From NCBI GenBank assembly GCA_002404155.1, contig DHJC01000056.1:32361-96360 (forward strand): 64,000 nt of DNA, in the 5' to 3' direction. Under the pieces are notes generated by a model that saw nothing but the letters and a program-made list of their open reading frames with translations, made no database searches and was not told where the DNA came from. Source of the stretch: Chloroflexi bacterium UBA4730 (GTDB lineage: Bacteria > Chloroflexota > Limnocylindria > P2-11E). Both the position numbers and the translations under genes were made by a program. Shown one piece after another: positions 1 through 8,197 of the stretch. The stretch's first letter is position 1; the number at the start of each line of letters is the position of its first letter.

Positions 1-453
1 ATGTTCGTGCTGGCCGACGGCACGATGCACGCGCACATGTCCGAGATGCCGGTCGGCACCTACAAGAAGGGGCACCGCCACGGCGCCGACTTCCACGTCT
101 TCGCGGTGACCGGCGAGGGCTACAGCCTGTACTGGTGGGAGGGCGAGCAGGAGCTGCGGCGCTTCGACTGGAAGCACGGCTGCGTGTTCGCGCCGGCCGA
201 CCGGCTGTTCCACCAGCACTTCAACGTCTCGGGCGAGCCGGCGCGCTACCTCGCGGTCGCGTTCGGTGGCCTGCGGTACCCGACGCTCGCCGACAAGCGC
301 GCGACGTTCATGGGTATGGACGTGAGCGTCAAAGAAGGCGGCCGGCAGATCGAGTACGAGGACGAGGACCCGCGCATCCGCCGGATCTACGAGGACGAGC
401 TGCTGAAGCGCGGCATCCCCTCGCGGATGGACGCGGTCTTCCAACCCGCCTGA
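1..453 (+). CDS. Cupin-domain protein, C-terminal part (5' end outside window)
   Basis: The 150 visible residues form one complete cupin barrel: HRHGADFHV supplies the metal-ligand histidines of the first cupin motif and FHQHFN those of the second, followed by a helical tail. The open reading frame begins exactly at base 1, so the ATG there is probably internal. The bicupin protein at 4422-5441 has a similar HWH/HQH C-terminal barrel, so this is likely the last half of a bicupin oxygenase or isomerase-like protein of about 330 residues. Its TGA overlaps the putative CTG start of the EutA-like gene, so the two are probably co-translated. Substrate unknown. Confidence 0.75.
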   Translation: MFVLADGTMHAHMSEMPVGTYKKGHRHGADFHVFAVTGEGYSLYWWEGEQELRRFDWKHGCVFAPADRLFHQHFNVSGEPARYLAVAFGGLRYPTLADKRATFMGMDVSVKEGGRQIEYEDEDPRIRRIYEDELLKRGIPSRMDAVFQPA

Positions 454-1856
454 CCCACTCGCATCGCCACGACGACGAGGCGATCGACCCCGCGGCGCTC
501 GCGGGCGAGCTCGAAGAAGGTCAGCCTGACGATGTCGTGCTCCGCACGGTCGGCATCGACATTGGTTCGACGACGAGCCATGCGATGTTCGCGCGGCTGC
601 GGCTCCAGCGTCTCGCCGACTCCCTCTCGAGCCGCTACGTCGTCGTCGAGCGCGAGATCCTCCACCGCTCCCCCATCGTCCTGACGCCGTACACGGCCGG
701 CGGCGTCATCGATACGGCCGCGCTCGAAGCGCACATCGCGAGCTGGTATTCCTCGGCCGGCCTCGCGCCCGAGGACGTCGACACGGGCGCGGTCATCCTC
801 ACCGGCACCGCGCTCGCGTGGCACAACGCGCGCGAGCTCGCGGACCTGTTCGCCGGGGCGGGCGGCGAGTTCGTGTGCGCGACCGCGGGCCACGCGCTCG
901 AGGCCACGCTCGCGGCCCACGGGTCGGGCAGCGTCGCGCGCTCGCGCCGCGATCACGAGACGATCCTCCACGTCGACATCGGCGGAGGCACGACGAAGCT
1001 CGCGCGGATCGAGGACGGCATCATCGTCGCCACGACCGCGATCGCCGTGGGCGCGCGGCTCGTCGTGTTCGATGACCAGGGACGGATCGCGCGGGTCGAG
1101 CCGTCCGGCCGCGCGTTCGGCGTGCCGCTGACGGTGGGCGCAACGCTGTCGAGAGAGCAGCGCGAGCGCCTCGCCATCGGTATGGCCGGCGCGATCATCG
1201 CGGCGATCCGCGGTGCGCCGGTCCCGGCCGCGCTGCAGCTGCTCGCGTCGCTCGCGCGCTCGTCCGCGCCGACGCGGATCACGCTCTCGGGCGGCGTGTC
1301 CGAGTACATCTCCGGCCGCGAGCGGACCGAGCACGGTGACCTCGGTCGAGACCTCGCGGCGGCGCTGCTCGCGGTGCGCGACAAGCTGCCCGCCTCTTTG
1401 GAGATCACGACCGACGGCATCCGGGCCACGGTCATCGGCGCCTCGCAGTTCACCGTGCAGGTCTCGGGCAGCACCATCGGGCTCGGCGCGCCGCTACCGC
1501 TGCGCAACGTCCCCGTCGTGCGGCTCGGCGCGGAGATCCCTTCTACCGGACCGGGATCAGGCGCGCTCGCGCTTGCGGTGACGTGGGACGGTGAGCCCGA
1601 CCACCGTCGCATCCGCGCGCTCGCCGAGCGCGTCGCAGCGACGACGGACCGCCGCCCACTCGTAGTGGCGACGGACGGCGACATCGCCGCGACGCTCGGC
1701 GCGGTCCTGCGGGACGAGCTGCATTTTGCCGGCGACCTCATCACGCTCGACGGGCTCGACCTCGGCGATCTCGACTACATCGACATCGGCGCGCCGGTCC
1801 CGCCGAGCGGCGTGGTGCCGGTGATCGTGAAGTCGCTGGTTTTCCCGGTGAGCTAG
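450..1856 (+). CDS. EutA-like ammonia-lyase reactivating ATPase
   Basis: The protein has the actin/Hsp70-type nucleotide fold of EutA, the factor that exchanges damaged adenosylcobalamin in ethanolamine ammonia-lyase. GIDIGSTTS near residue 35 is the phosphate-1 loop, VDIGGGTTKLA near residue 175 the phosphate-2 loop, and LSGGVSEYI near residue 280 the adenosine motif. No eutB or eutC is visible, so the client enzyme is unknown or elsewhere. The first in-frame GTG (537) leaves only four residues before the phosphate loop; CTG 450, overlapping the upstream TGA as CTGA, gives a His-rich N-terminus and a plausible length of 468 residues. No strong ribosome-binding site is visible for either. Its TAG shares three bases with the convergent MFS gene's stop. 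Confidence 0.8.
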   Translation: MTHSHRHDDEAIDPAALAGELEEGQPDDVVLRTVGIDIGSTTSHAMFARLRLQRLADSLSSRYVVVEREILHRSPIVLTPYTAGGVIDTAALEAHIASWYSSAGLAPEDVDTGAVILTGTALAWHNARELADLFAGAGGEFVCATAGHALEATLAAHGSGSVARSRRDHETILHVDIGGGTTKLARIEDGIIVATTAIAVGARLVVFDDQGRIARVEPSGRAFGVPLTVGATLSREQRERLAIGMAGAIIAAIRGAPVPAALQLLASLARSSAPTRITLSGGVSEYISGRERTEHGDLGRDLAAALLAVRDKLPASLEITTDGIRATVIGASQFTVQVSGSTIGLGAPLPLRNVPVVRLGAEIPSTGPGSGALALAVTWDGEPDHRRIRALAERVAATTDRRPLVVATDGDIAATLGAVLRDELHFAGDLITLDGLDLGDLDYIDIGAPVPPSGVVPVIVKSLVFPVS

Positions 1857-3073
1857 CGCTCGGCGGGCGCCTTCGGACGGAACGACGGCGTCAACGCCGA
1901 GCGGCCGGCCGGGCTCGAGAGCGCGACCGCGAAGTAGAGGACGAGGCTTCCCCCCGCGAGCAGCTGGAACATCGCGGGGATCCCGAACGCCGCCGAGAGC
2001 ACGCCACCGGCGGCCGGCCCGATGATCGCGCCCAGATCCAGCCCCGAGTTGTACACGCCCGACGAGAGTCCGATGTCGCGGCCCTCGGCGCGTAGCTCGG
2101 CGACCGTCGCGGCACTCGTGACCCGCAGGATCCCGCGGCACAGGCCCGCGCCGAGGAAGACGGCGAGCAGGACCGGGCCGGCGATCGGTACTGGTACGAG
2201 CGGGATCGCGAACGTCGATGCCGCGAAGAGGAGCACCGCCCAGAAGTTGATGGCGCGGTAGTCGAGGAACCGGAACACGGCGCCGGCGAAGAACCGGATG
2301 ACCGTCGCGGAGGCGGACTTCGAGGCCTTCAGCGCGCCGATGAACGCGACGGGCAGCCCGATCGCGATGCCGTAGAGCGGGAAGAACGTGTCGGTGCTGT
2401 CCGAGAGGATGTTGAGGAACAGGACGATCGTGAACGCGAGCCAGACCCGGCCGTCGATCCCGCGGAACGCCGAGACGCCGCGGCGCCAGAGGGCGACGCC
2501 CGGGGTAGGCGCGGCGCGCTCGCTGTCCGGGACCGCGGGCGTGAGCCAGACTGCCGCGATCGCGACCGATGGCGTGAGCCCGAGCCAGAGCAGCGTCGCG
2601 TCGATGCCGATCCGGTCGGCGAACGCGCCGGCCAGGAACGCGCCGAGCGCGTAGCCCGCGGAGAGCGCGGCCGTGTACCAGCCCATCACCGCACCGGCGC
2701 GCCGGCCGCCGCTGATGTCGATCGCGACGGCGAGATTGATCGTGCCGAGCGCGCCGAACGAGAAGCCGTGGACCACGGTGACCGCGACGATGAGCGCGAG
2801 GTCACCGTGCGCGAACGCGTAGCCACTCGTCGAGACGAGGAACAGCACGAGCCAGAACAGCTGCTGCCCCTTCGCCCGCGAGCCGCGGTAGCGGGCCCCG
2901 ATCGGCACGCGCGAGGCGAGGCGCATGACCCCGAGCAGCGAGCTGAGCGTGCCGATGACCGTGAGCGCGTAGCCGTAGTGGTCGAGGTACAGCGGGAAAA
3001 GCAGGTTCTGCACGCCTTCCGTCGTCGTCGTGACGAGGCAGACGAGGTACGTGAGGAGGATCGCGCCCTTCAG
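1853..3073 (-). CDS. MFS transporter
   Basis: A major facilitator of about 406 residues with twelve predicted membrane spans; the RVPIGARYRGSRAKG loop after span 2 resembles the conserved MFS cytoplasmic loop A. The first conventional start is GTG 3013, but in-frame codons above it encode KGAILLTYLVCLV, which is clearly the first transmembrane helix. The start must therefore be upstream. CTG 3073 overlaps the TGA of ubiX as CTGA; CTG 3091 is an alternative. It ends an operon with the bicupin, GntR regulator and UbiX, so it likely moves the substrate or product of that pathway. Substrate cannot be read from the sequence. Confidence 0.85.
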   Translation of the reverse strand: MKGAILLTYLVCLVTTTTEGVQNLLFPLYLDHYGYALTVIGTLSSLLGVMRLASRVPIGARYRGSRAKGQQLFWLVLFLVSTSGYAFAHGDLALIVAVTVVHGFSFGALGTINLAVAIDISGGRRAGAVMGWYTAALSAGYALGAFLAGAFADRIGIDATLLWLGLTPSVAIAAVWLTPAVPDSERAAPTPGVALWRRGVSAFRGIDGRVWLAFTIVLFLNILSDSTDTFFPLYGIAIGLPVAFIGALKASKSASATVIRFFAGAVFRFLDYRAINFWAVLLFAASTFAIPLVPVPIAGPVLLAVFLGAGLCRGILRVTSAATVAELRAEGRDIGLSSGVYNSGLDLGAIIGPAAGGVLSAAFGIPAMFQLLAGGSLVLYFAVALSSPAGRSALTPSFRPKAPAER

Positions 3074-3648
3074 CGGCGGGGTCCGGTCCAGCGCGGGAAG
3101 AGGTCGTGCGCGACGCCGAGCTGGTCGAGGGCCTTTCCGACGCTGTGGTCGACGAGATCGTCGATCGTCTTCGGAAGGATGTAGAAGCCCGGGACCGGCG
3201 GCAGGATCACAGCCCCGTACAGCGCGAGCTCGTGCATCGACTTCAGGTGGCCAGCGTGGAGCGGCGTCTCGCGGACCATGAGGACGAGCGGCCGCCGCTC
3301 CTTCAAGTGGACGTCAGCGGCGCGCACGATGAGGTTGTCGCTCATCGAATGCGCGATCGCGCTCATCGTGCGGATGCTGCACGGCGCGACGAGCATTCCC
3401 GCCGTGACGAACGTGCCGCTCGCGAGCGCCGCGGCGAGGTCGTTCTCCTCGTACTGCACGTGCGCGAGCGCGAGGACGTCGGCGACCGTGCGATCGGTCT
3501 CGTACTCGATGGTCGCGCGGGCGCCCTTGGACACGATGGCGTGGATCTCGACGGACGGATCGGCGCGCAGCGCCTCGAGCGACCGGATGCCGTAGATCGC
3601 GCCCGATGCGCCGGTCAGCGCGACGACGATCCGCCGCGTGGCGGTCAC
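3070..3648 (-). CDS. ubiX: UbiX-family flavin prenyltransferase
   Basis: Flavin prenyltransferases attach a dimethylallyl unit to FMN to make prenylated FMN, the cofactor of UbiD decarboxylases. The N-terminal GASGAIYG flavin loop, the APCSIRTMSAIA segment, DNLIVRAADVHLKERRP and the RETPLHAGHL motif are all family-typical, and 192 residues is the usual length. The start is GTG 3648, nine bases after the GntR stop. Its partner is very likely the UbiD gene at 19093-20574, the only UbiD in the window. Cytoplasmic enzyme. Confidence 0.93.
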   Translation of the reverse strand: MTATRRIVVALTGASGAIYGIRSLEALRADPSVEIHAIVSKGARATIEYETDRTVADVLALAHVQYEENDLAAALASGTFVTAGMLVAPCSIRTMSAIAHSMSDNLIVRAADVHLKERRPLVLMVRETPLHAGHLKSMHELALYGAVILPPVPGFYILPKTIDDLVDHSVGKALDQLGVAHDLFPRWTGPRR

Positions 3649-3657
3649 GACCCCTGT

Positions 3658-4425
3658 CTAGCCCGTACGCGCGGACCGGTGCCGCGCGCGGGTGAGGATC
3701 TCCGTCTGTTCCTGGGTCGCGAGCCAGCGGCGCAGCCGCTTCTCGAAATCCTGGAGGTGCGCGAGCATCAGGCGGCGCGCGGCCTCGGGATCGTGCGAGC
3801 GGATCGCGTCGAGGATCTGCTCGTGGGCCTTCTGCGTCGCCTTCGCCGATCGGACGTCGCGCATGTCGTGCAGGGTCTGGACGAGCAGGTCGCGGTACGC
3901 GACGACCGTCGCGGAGAGGAGCTCGTTCTTCGCAGCTTCGGCGACGGCGACGTGGAAGTCCATGCTCGCCTCGGTGTGCGGCGCCTGCTCGCGCACCACG
4001 GACCGGCCGCGCTCGACCTCGCGCTCGATGCGCTCGATCGCGGCGGGGTCCGCGCGCTCGGCCGCGAACTCGCAGGTCGCGGTCTCGACCACGGTACGGG
4101 CCTCGGCCACGCCGGAGAGGGTCATCCGGCGTAGCAGGATCATCGTCGAGATCGACTCGGCGACCTGGTCCACGTTCGTCTCGCTCACGAACGCGCCGCC
4201 GCTCGCCCCGACCTTCACGTGGACGAGGCCGCGGGCTTCGAGCACGCGAAGCGCGTCGCGCACGGTGATCCGCGACACGCCGAACCGCTCGGCGAGCTCG
4301 CGCTCGGACTCGAGACGATCGCCGGTCTTGAGCTCGCCGTCGAAGATGGCGCGCTCGATCTGGGAGACGATCTCGCCCGACGCGCGCGCCTGCCGGACCG
4401 GGGAGAAAGCGATGCCGCCGCTCAC
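3658..4425 (-). CDS. GntR-family (FadR/FCD subfamily) transcriptional regulator
   Basis: The N-terminal winged helix (about residues 10-75) contains ESERELAERFGVSRITVRDALRVLEARGLV, split here only by reading order, the classical GntR signature. The C-terminal all-helical FCD ligand domain has the metal/ligand pattern MDFHVAVAEAAKNELL and later AHEQILDAI. The 255-residue length fits. The GTG start overlaps the bicupin stop as GTGA, placing it in the same operon as the cupin, ubiX and MFS genes. FCD regulators usually sense organic acids and often control their own operon. Candidate operators matching TNGTNNNACNA-like sites lie at 5474-5484, 10974-10984 and 20625-20635. Confidence 0.92.
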   Translation of the reverse strand: MSGGIAFSPVRQARASGEIVSQIERAIFDGELKTGDRLESERELAERFGVSRITVRDALRVLEARGLVHVKVGASGGAFVSETNVDQVAESISTMILLRRMTLSGVAEARTVVETATCEFAAERADPAAIERIEREVERGRSVVREQAPHTEASMDFHVAVAEAAKNELLSATVVAYRDLLVQTLHDMRDVRSAKATQKAHEQILDAIRSHDPEAARRLMLAHLQDFEKRLRRWLATQEQTEILTRARHRSARTG

Positions 4426-5441
4426 GCGGTCGCCGCCGCCTTCTGCCTGCCGGCGGAGGCATCCTCGAGGTACACGACGTTGTCGTAGCCCAGGGCCTTG
4501 AACAGCCGGTTCTGGGCCGACAGGAAGACGAGCGGCTCGTCACCGTCGTTGGTGTGCTGGTGGACGGTGTTCTGCGGGATGTACACGAGGTCGCCGGCCG
4601 TGAAGTCCCAGCGCGACGGCCTCTCCGCCACCCGCGCGTAGTACTTCTCTGCGATCTCGGCCTCGACGTCCCAGTGCAGGCTGTTGCCCTTGCCAGACAT
4701 GACGTAGACGGCCTCGTCGGCCATGTGCCAGTGCTTCGCGCTCTTCCCACCGGGCGCGATCTCCTGCTGGTACACGTCGACGCTGTTCGTCCGGACGTCC
4801 TTCGTGTCGGGCGACGAGATGATGCGGACACGCCCGTCGCGGGTGTCCTCCCAGCGCGTGTCGCTCTTCTTGACGACCTTCTTCTTCTGTGTCGCGCCGG
4901 GCGTCCAGAGCTTGGACCAGTCCTCGCGCGGGCCGTAGCCCTGCGCGTCGAACGGAGCGCTGCGGCCCTGCTGCCACATGCCCATCGCCATCCACGTGCA
5001 CTTCGCCTTCATCACCAGCGCGAGCGCGCGAGTGTCCTCGTTCGCGTTGAAGTGCTTGTGCACGCAGTCGGTGTGCACAATGGCGAAGTCGTCCTTCTCC
5101 CAGTCGTAGCGGACGCCGTCGTGGATCTCGTAGCCCTTGCCCTCGAGGATGTAGAAGCAGGCCTCGTTCTGGTGGCCGTGCCCGTGGTTCGCGCCTCCGG
5201 GCATGAGCTCGACGAAGTGGACCTGGAGGGTCTGCGTGAGGAACGGATCGTCTCCCGGCCCGAGCATCCAGGACGTCTGCGACTGGTCGGAGTCCCCGGA
5301 ATGCCCGACGCTCGCGTCGTCGACGACGGTGCCGGCGCGGCGCACGCGGTCGGCGGCCCGCTGGCGGCGACGGAACTCGCCCAGTCCGTAGGTCTTGGAG
5401 CTCAGCCCCTGCAGGAAGACCCGGCCCTCGCCCTCAGCCAC
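4422..5441 (-). CDS. Bicupin-domain protein
   Basis: A 339-residue protein with two cupin barrels. The first (about residues 70-160) has GHGHQNEACFYILEGKGYE and a DCVHKHFN second motif; the second (about 215-320) has AKHWHMADEAVYVMSGKG and NTVHQHTN. Both therefore keep His-type metal ligands, as in gentisate- or homogentisate-dioxygenase-like bicupins, although the precise reaction is unknown. The start is GTG 5441 because GGAGG lies six bases upstream. It is the first gene of the cupin-GntR-ubiX-MFS operon, divergent from the ThDP enzyme. The fragment at 1-453 appears related. Confidence 0.85.
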   Translation of the reverse strand: MAEGEGRVFLQGLSSKTYGLGEFRRRQRAADRVRRAGTVVDDASVGHSGDSDQSQTSWMLGPGDDPFLTQTLQVHFVELMPGGANHGHGHQNEACFYILEGKGYEIHDGVRYDWEKDDFAIVHTDCVHKHFNANEDTRALALVMKAKCTWMAMGMWQQGRSAPFDAQGYGPREDWSKLWTPGATQKKKVVKKSDTRWEDTRDGRVRIISSPDTKDVRTNSVDVYQQEIAPGGKSAKHWHMADEAVYVMSGKGNSLHWDVEAEIAEKYYARVAERPSRWDFTAGDLVYIPQNTVHQHTNDGDEPLVFLSAQNRLFKALGYDNVVYLEDASAGRQKAAATA

Positions 5442-5473
5442 CGCGAACCTCCGTAAGGCGTCTGTCGGCTGAA

Positions 5474-5484
5474 AGGTATAACAA
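5474..5484. promoter_or_regulatory. Candidate FCD/GntR operator in divergent promoter
   Basis: AGGTATAACAA lies in the 70-base region between the divergent bicupin and ThDP-enzyme genes. On the minus strand it reads TTGTTATACCT, which fits the GntR/FCD half-site pattern TNGTNNNACNA at all but one position. It shares the 8-mer GTTATACC with the site upstream of the UbiD operon. The embedded TATAAC could instead be a -10 element for the plus-strand gene. Inference from motif only. Confidence 0.4.
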
Positions 5485-5511
5485 TCAGACGATTCGGGCG
5501 GGAGGGTGCTG

Positions 5512-7251
5512 TTGACCGCGCGCTACGGCTCCGACGTGATCGTCGACCTGCTCCAGGGCTTCGGCATCGAGTACGCCGCACTGAACCCGGGCGCCACGTA
5601 CCGCGGGCTACACGACTCGATCGTGAACTACGGCGGCAACAAGCCCGAGATCATCACCTGCACCCACGAGGAGATCGCCGTCGCGATCGCGCACGGATAC
5701 ACGAAGGTGACCGGCAAGCCAATGGCCGCGATCGTCCACGACGTCGTCGGGCTGCTGCATTCCGCGATGGCGATCTACTACGCGCACATCGACCGCGTGC
5801 CCGTGCTCGTCCTCGGTGCGACCGGTCCACTGGACCGGAGCAAGCGCCGTCCGTACATCGACTGGATCCACAGCGCGCTCGTGCAGGGCAACGCGGTACG
5901 CGACTACGTGAAGTGGGATGACCAGCCCGCGAGCGTCGCGGATTTCGGCCCGTCCTTCGCGCGCGGCTACCGCATCGCGACGACCGAACCCGCCGGGCCG
6001 GTGTACCTGTGCTACGACGCCGGGCTGCAGGAGGACGAGCTCGCGAAGCCGGTGAGCGTGAAGGCCGAGATCGCGGCGGCACGCCCGACGGCGGTGCAGG
6101 CCGACCCCGGCGCGCTCGAGCACGCCGCCCATCTCATCGCGCACGCGGAGCGGCCGGTCATCGTCGCGGAGTACGCGGGCCGTCACCCGGCCGCGTTCTC
6201 CGAGCTGCGCCGTCTGGCGGAGCTGCTTGGCGCGCCGGTCATCGATCTCCAGGGACGCTTGAACATGGCAACCCGCCACCCGCTCAACTTCACCGGGTCC
6301 GACGCGGTCCTGGCCGACGCGGACCTCGTCCTCAGCGTCGACGTCGGCGATCTCTTCCGCGCGCTGAATCGCCTGGACCGCACGACCTACGAGAAGCAGC
6401 GCCGGATCCCGGAAGGCTGCACGATCATCGACCTCGGGTTGATGGAGCTGCGGTCCAGCAAGTGGTCCGAGGACATCGGCCAGTTCCAGCCCGTGGATCT
6501 GTCGATCGTCGCCGACACCGCGCTCGCCCTGCCGGCGCTCCGCGAGCTCATCGCGCAGGACGCGAGCGCCCTGTGGCCCGGCCGGAGGGCTCGGCTCGAG
6601 AAGGAGAACGCGAAGCTCCGTGCCGACGTGGAGACGCAGAGCCGGGAGAACTGGGACGGCTCGCCGCTCGTGCCGGCGCGTCTCGCCAGCGAGGTGTGGA
6701 ACGCGATCAAGGGCGAGGACTGGGTGCTCAGCGCGAACGACCTCGAGGACTGGGCCTGGAAGCTCTGGGACATCGACTCCCCGGTCCGCTGGCCGGGCCG
6801 CAGCCTCGGCACGGCGACGCAGATCGGGATCTCCGTCGGCGTCGCGCTCGCGCATCGCGGCGACGGCAAGCTCATCGTCGACATCCAGCCCGACGGCGAT
6901 CTCCTCTTCGATCCAGGGGCGCTCTGGACGGCCGCGAACCTGCGACTCCCGATGCTCCTCGTCATGTACAACAACCGCGCCTACTACAACGACTGGGAGC
7001 ACCAGCTCCGCGTCGCCGAGAAGCGCGGCACCGACAAGGCCAAGGCGAACATCGGCATGGATCTCTCGGACCCCGCGCCGGACTTCGCGATGCTCGCGAA
7101 GTCGTTCGGCTGGTACAGCGAGGGCCCGATCGACGATCCGAAGGAGGTCGGCCCGGCGTTGAAGCGCGCCATCGATGTGATCCGGAAGGAAGGCCGGCCC
7201 GCATTGCTGGACACGATCGTGAGGAAGCGTGAGCTGACCCGCTTCCGCTAA
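5512..7251 (+). CDS. Thiamine-diphosphate-dependent enzyme (acetolactate synthase/decarboxylase-like)
   Basis: Three-domain ThDP enzyme of 579 residues. The Pyr domain has HEEIAVAIAHGYTKVTGKP near residue 50, whose Glu activates the cofactor. The central domain is about 190-350, and the PP domain contains PDGDLLFDPG followed about 25 residues later by YNNRAYYND, a variant of the GDG...NN metal/diphosphate motif. This suits a decarboxylase or carboligase of 2-oxo acids such as benzoylformate decarboxylase or glyoxylate carboligase relatives; the substrate cannot be assigned. GTG 5506 is in frame but abuts the Shine-Dalgarno GGGAGG (5500-5505); TTG 5512, six bases after it, is the better start. 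Divergent from the bicupin operon across a shared regulatory region. Confidence 0.88.
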   Translation: MTARYGSDVIVDLLQGFGIEYAALNPGATYRGLHDSIVNYGGNKPEIITCTHEEIAVAIAHGYTKVTGKPMAAIVHDVVGLLHSAMAIYYAHIDRVPVLVLGATGPLDRSKRRPYIDWIHSALVQGNAVRDYVKWDDQPASVADFGPSFARGYRIATTEPAGPVYLCYDAGLQEDELAKPVSVKAEIAAARPTAVQADPGALEHAAHLIAHAERPVIVAEYAGRHPAAFSELRRLAELLGAPVIDLQGRLNMATRHPLNFTGSDAVLADADLVLSVDVGDLFRALNRLDRTTYEKQRRIPEGCTIIDLGLMELRSSKWSEDIGQFQPVDLSIVADTALALPALRELIAQDASALWPGRRARLEKENAKLRADVETQSRENWDGSPLVPARLASEVWNAIKGEDWVLSANDLEDWAWKLWDIDSPVRWPGRSLGTATQIGISVGVALAHRGDGKLIVDIQPDGDLLFDPGALWTAANLRLPMLLVMYNNRAYYNDWEHQLRVAEKRGTDKAKANIGMDLSDPAPDFAMLAKSFGWYSEGPIDDPKEVGPALKRAIDVIRKEGRPALLDTIVRKRELTRFR

Positions 7252-7264
7252 AGGGAGGTCCGCG

Positions 7265-7999
7265 ATGTTCCGCGTGATCCGACGCGTCCTACCGGCGATC
7301 GCCGCGATCGCCCTCGTTGCCGCGTGCACGACACCAGCGGCGGCGCCCTCGCCGACGGCGGCCCCGACGACGGCCGCGCCCGCCACCACGGCTCCACCGC
7401 CCACGACCGCTCCGTCACCGACGCCGTCACCGACCCTCCCGCCGAACGTCGCGCCGGCCATCCCGGCTCCCGCCGCGGTCACGCTCGACGCGAAGACGAC
7501 CGTGCTCGCCGTGCTCGATGTGATCAACCCGACGTGCTCGACCCGGCCGGCCTGCAATGACAGCATCCCGGCGCTGCAGGCCCTCATCAAGAAGGCCCGC
7601 GACGCGAACGTCGCGGTGGTCTACACGACGACTGCCGCGACCAACCCGATCGTGCCGCAGATCGCACCGGTGGCAGGCGACGTGACGATCGTGCCGTCGA
7701 ACGCGGACAAGTTCAACAACCCGGACTTCGACGCGACGCTCAAGGCGAAGAAAGCGACGACCGTGATCATCGTCGGCACCCGCTCGAACGGGGCCGTCCT
7801 CTACACGGCGTTCGAGGCGAACGTCCACGGGTACACGGTGGTCGTCGCGATCGACGGGATCTCCGGGTCGATCCCGTTCGAGACGACGCTTACCGAATGG
7901 CAGCTGCTCAACCAGCCAGGCTTCACCAACGCGGACAACAAGCCGCTGGCCGAGAAGCTCGTGACGTTGAGCCGAGGCGACCTCATTACGTTCAAGTGA
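7265..7999 (+). CDS. Secreted isochorismatase-fold lipoprotein lacking the catalytic Cys
   Basis: The signal peptide ends in the lipobox LVAAC, followed by a Pro/Thr/Ala-rich linker to about residue 75, then an isochorismatase/cysteine-hydrolase fold. The first-strand Asp is present in LAVLDVINP and a Lys in NADKFNN. The strand that normally carries the nucleophile (usual pattern TDxCV) reads GTRSNGAVLYTAF, so Cys appears replaced by Ala. Such hydrolases are normally cytoplasmic; a membrane-anchored, probably inactive copy suggests binding or an altered role. The ATG is preceded by GGGAGG and follows the ThDP gene by 13 bases, so the pair is co-transcribed. Confidence 0.8.
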   Translation: MFRVIRRVLPAIAAIALVAACTTPAAAPSPTAAPTTAAPATTAPPPTTAPSPTPSPTLPPNVAPAIPAPAAVTLDAKTTVLAVLDVINPTCSTRPACNDSIPALQALIKKARDANVAVVYTTTAATNPIVPQIAPVAGDVTIVPSNADKFNNPDFDATLKAKKATTVIIVGTRSNGAVLYTAFEANVHGYTVVVAIDGISGSIPFETTLTEWQLLNQPGFTNADNKPLAEKLVTLSRGDLITFK

Positions 8000-8012
8000 C
8001 CGCGAGACCCAA

Positions 8013-8084
8013 CACTCACTCACTCACTCACTCACTCACTCACTCACTCACTCACTCACTCACTCACTCACTCACTCACTCACT
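8013..8084. repeat. Tetranucleotide microsatellite (CACT)18
   Basis: Eighteen perfect CACT units in 72 bases, starting 14 bases after the stop of the isochorismatase-fold lipoprotein and just before a strong hairpin. There is no spacer diversity, so it is not CRISPR. Perfect tetranucleotide tracts are prone to slipped-strand length change. It lies outside the coding frames, so any effect would be on transcript end or stability. Confidence 0.97.
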
Positions 8085-8097
8085 CGCTGAGCACGAG

Positions 8098-8135
8098 GGA
8101 GAGCGTGCCGCGTAAGAAGATGCGGCGCGCTCTCC
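8098..8135 (+). terminator. Rho-independent-type terminator hairpin
   Basis: A 14-bp stem (8098-8111 with 8122-8135, one G-T pair) encloses a 10-base loop and is followed by TTT. It lies downstream of the ThDP-enzyme/lipoprotein transcript and right after the CACT tract. The T-run is short, as is common in high-G+C genomes. Confidence 0.7.
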
Positions 8136-8197
8136 TTTGACACCGCGACGATCGGTAACGCCCGCAGTGAACGTCGCGCGACGGCGTTCCGCATCAC

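Noticed and set aside
5608..7590. 660-codon open frame antisense to the ThDP enzyme
   Set aside because: Low-complexity Arg/Val/Asp-rich translation with no motifs; a typical antisense shadow of a high-G+C gene.
8013..8084. CRISPR-like array
   Set aside because: The four-base units have no spacers and no cas genes are present.
7897..8115. Frame reading the CACT tract as a THSL repeat protein
   Set aside because: It starts inside the lipoprotein gene in another frame, has no ribosome-binding site, and its repeats merely translate the microsatellite.
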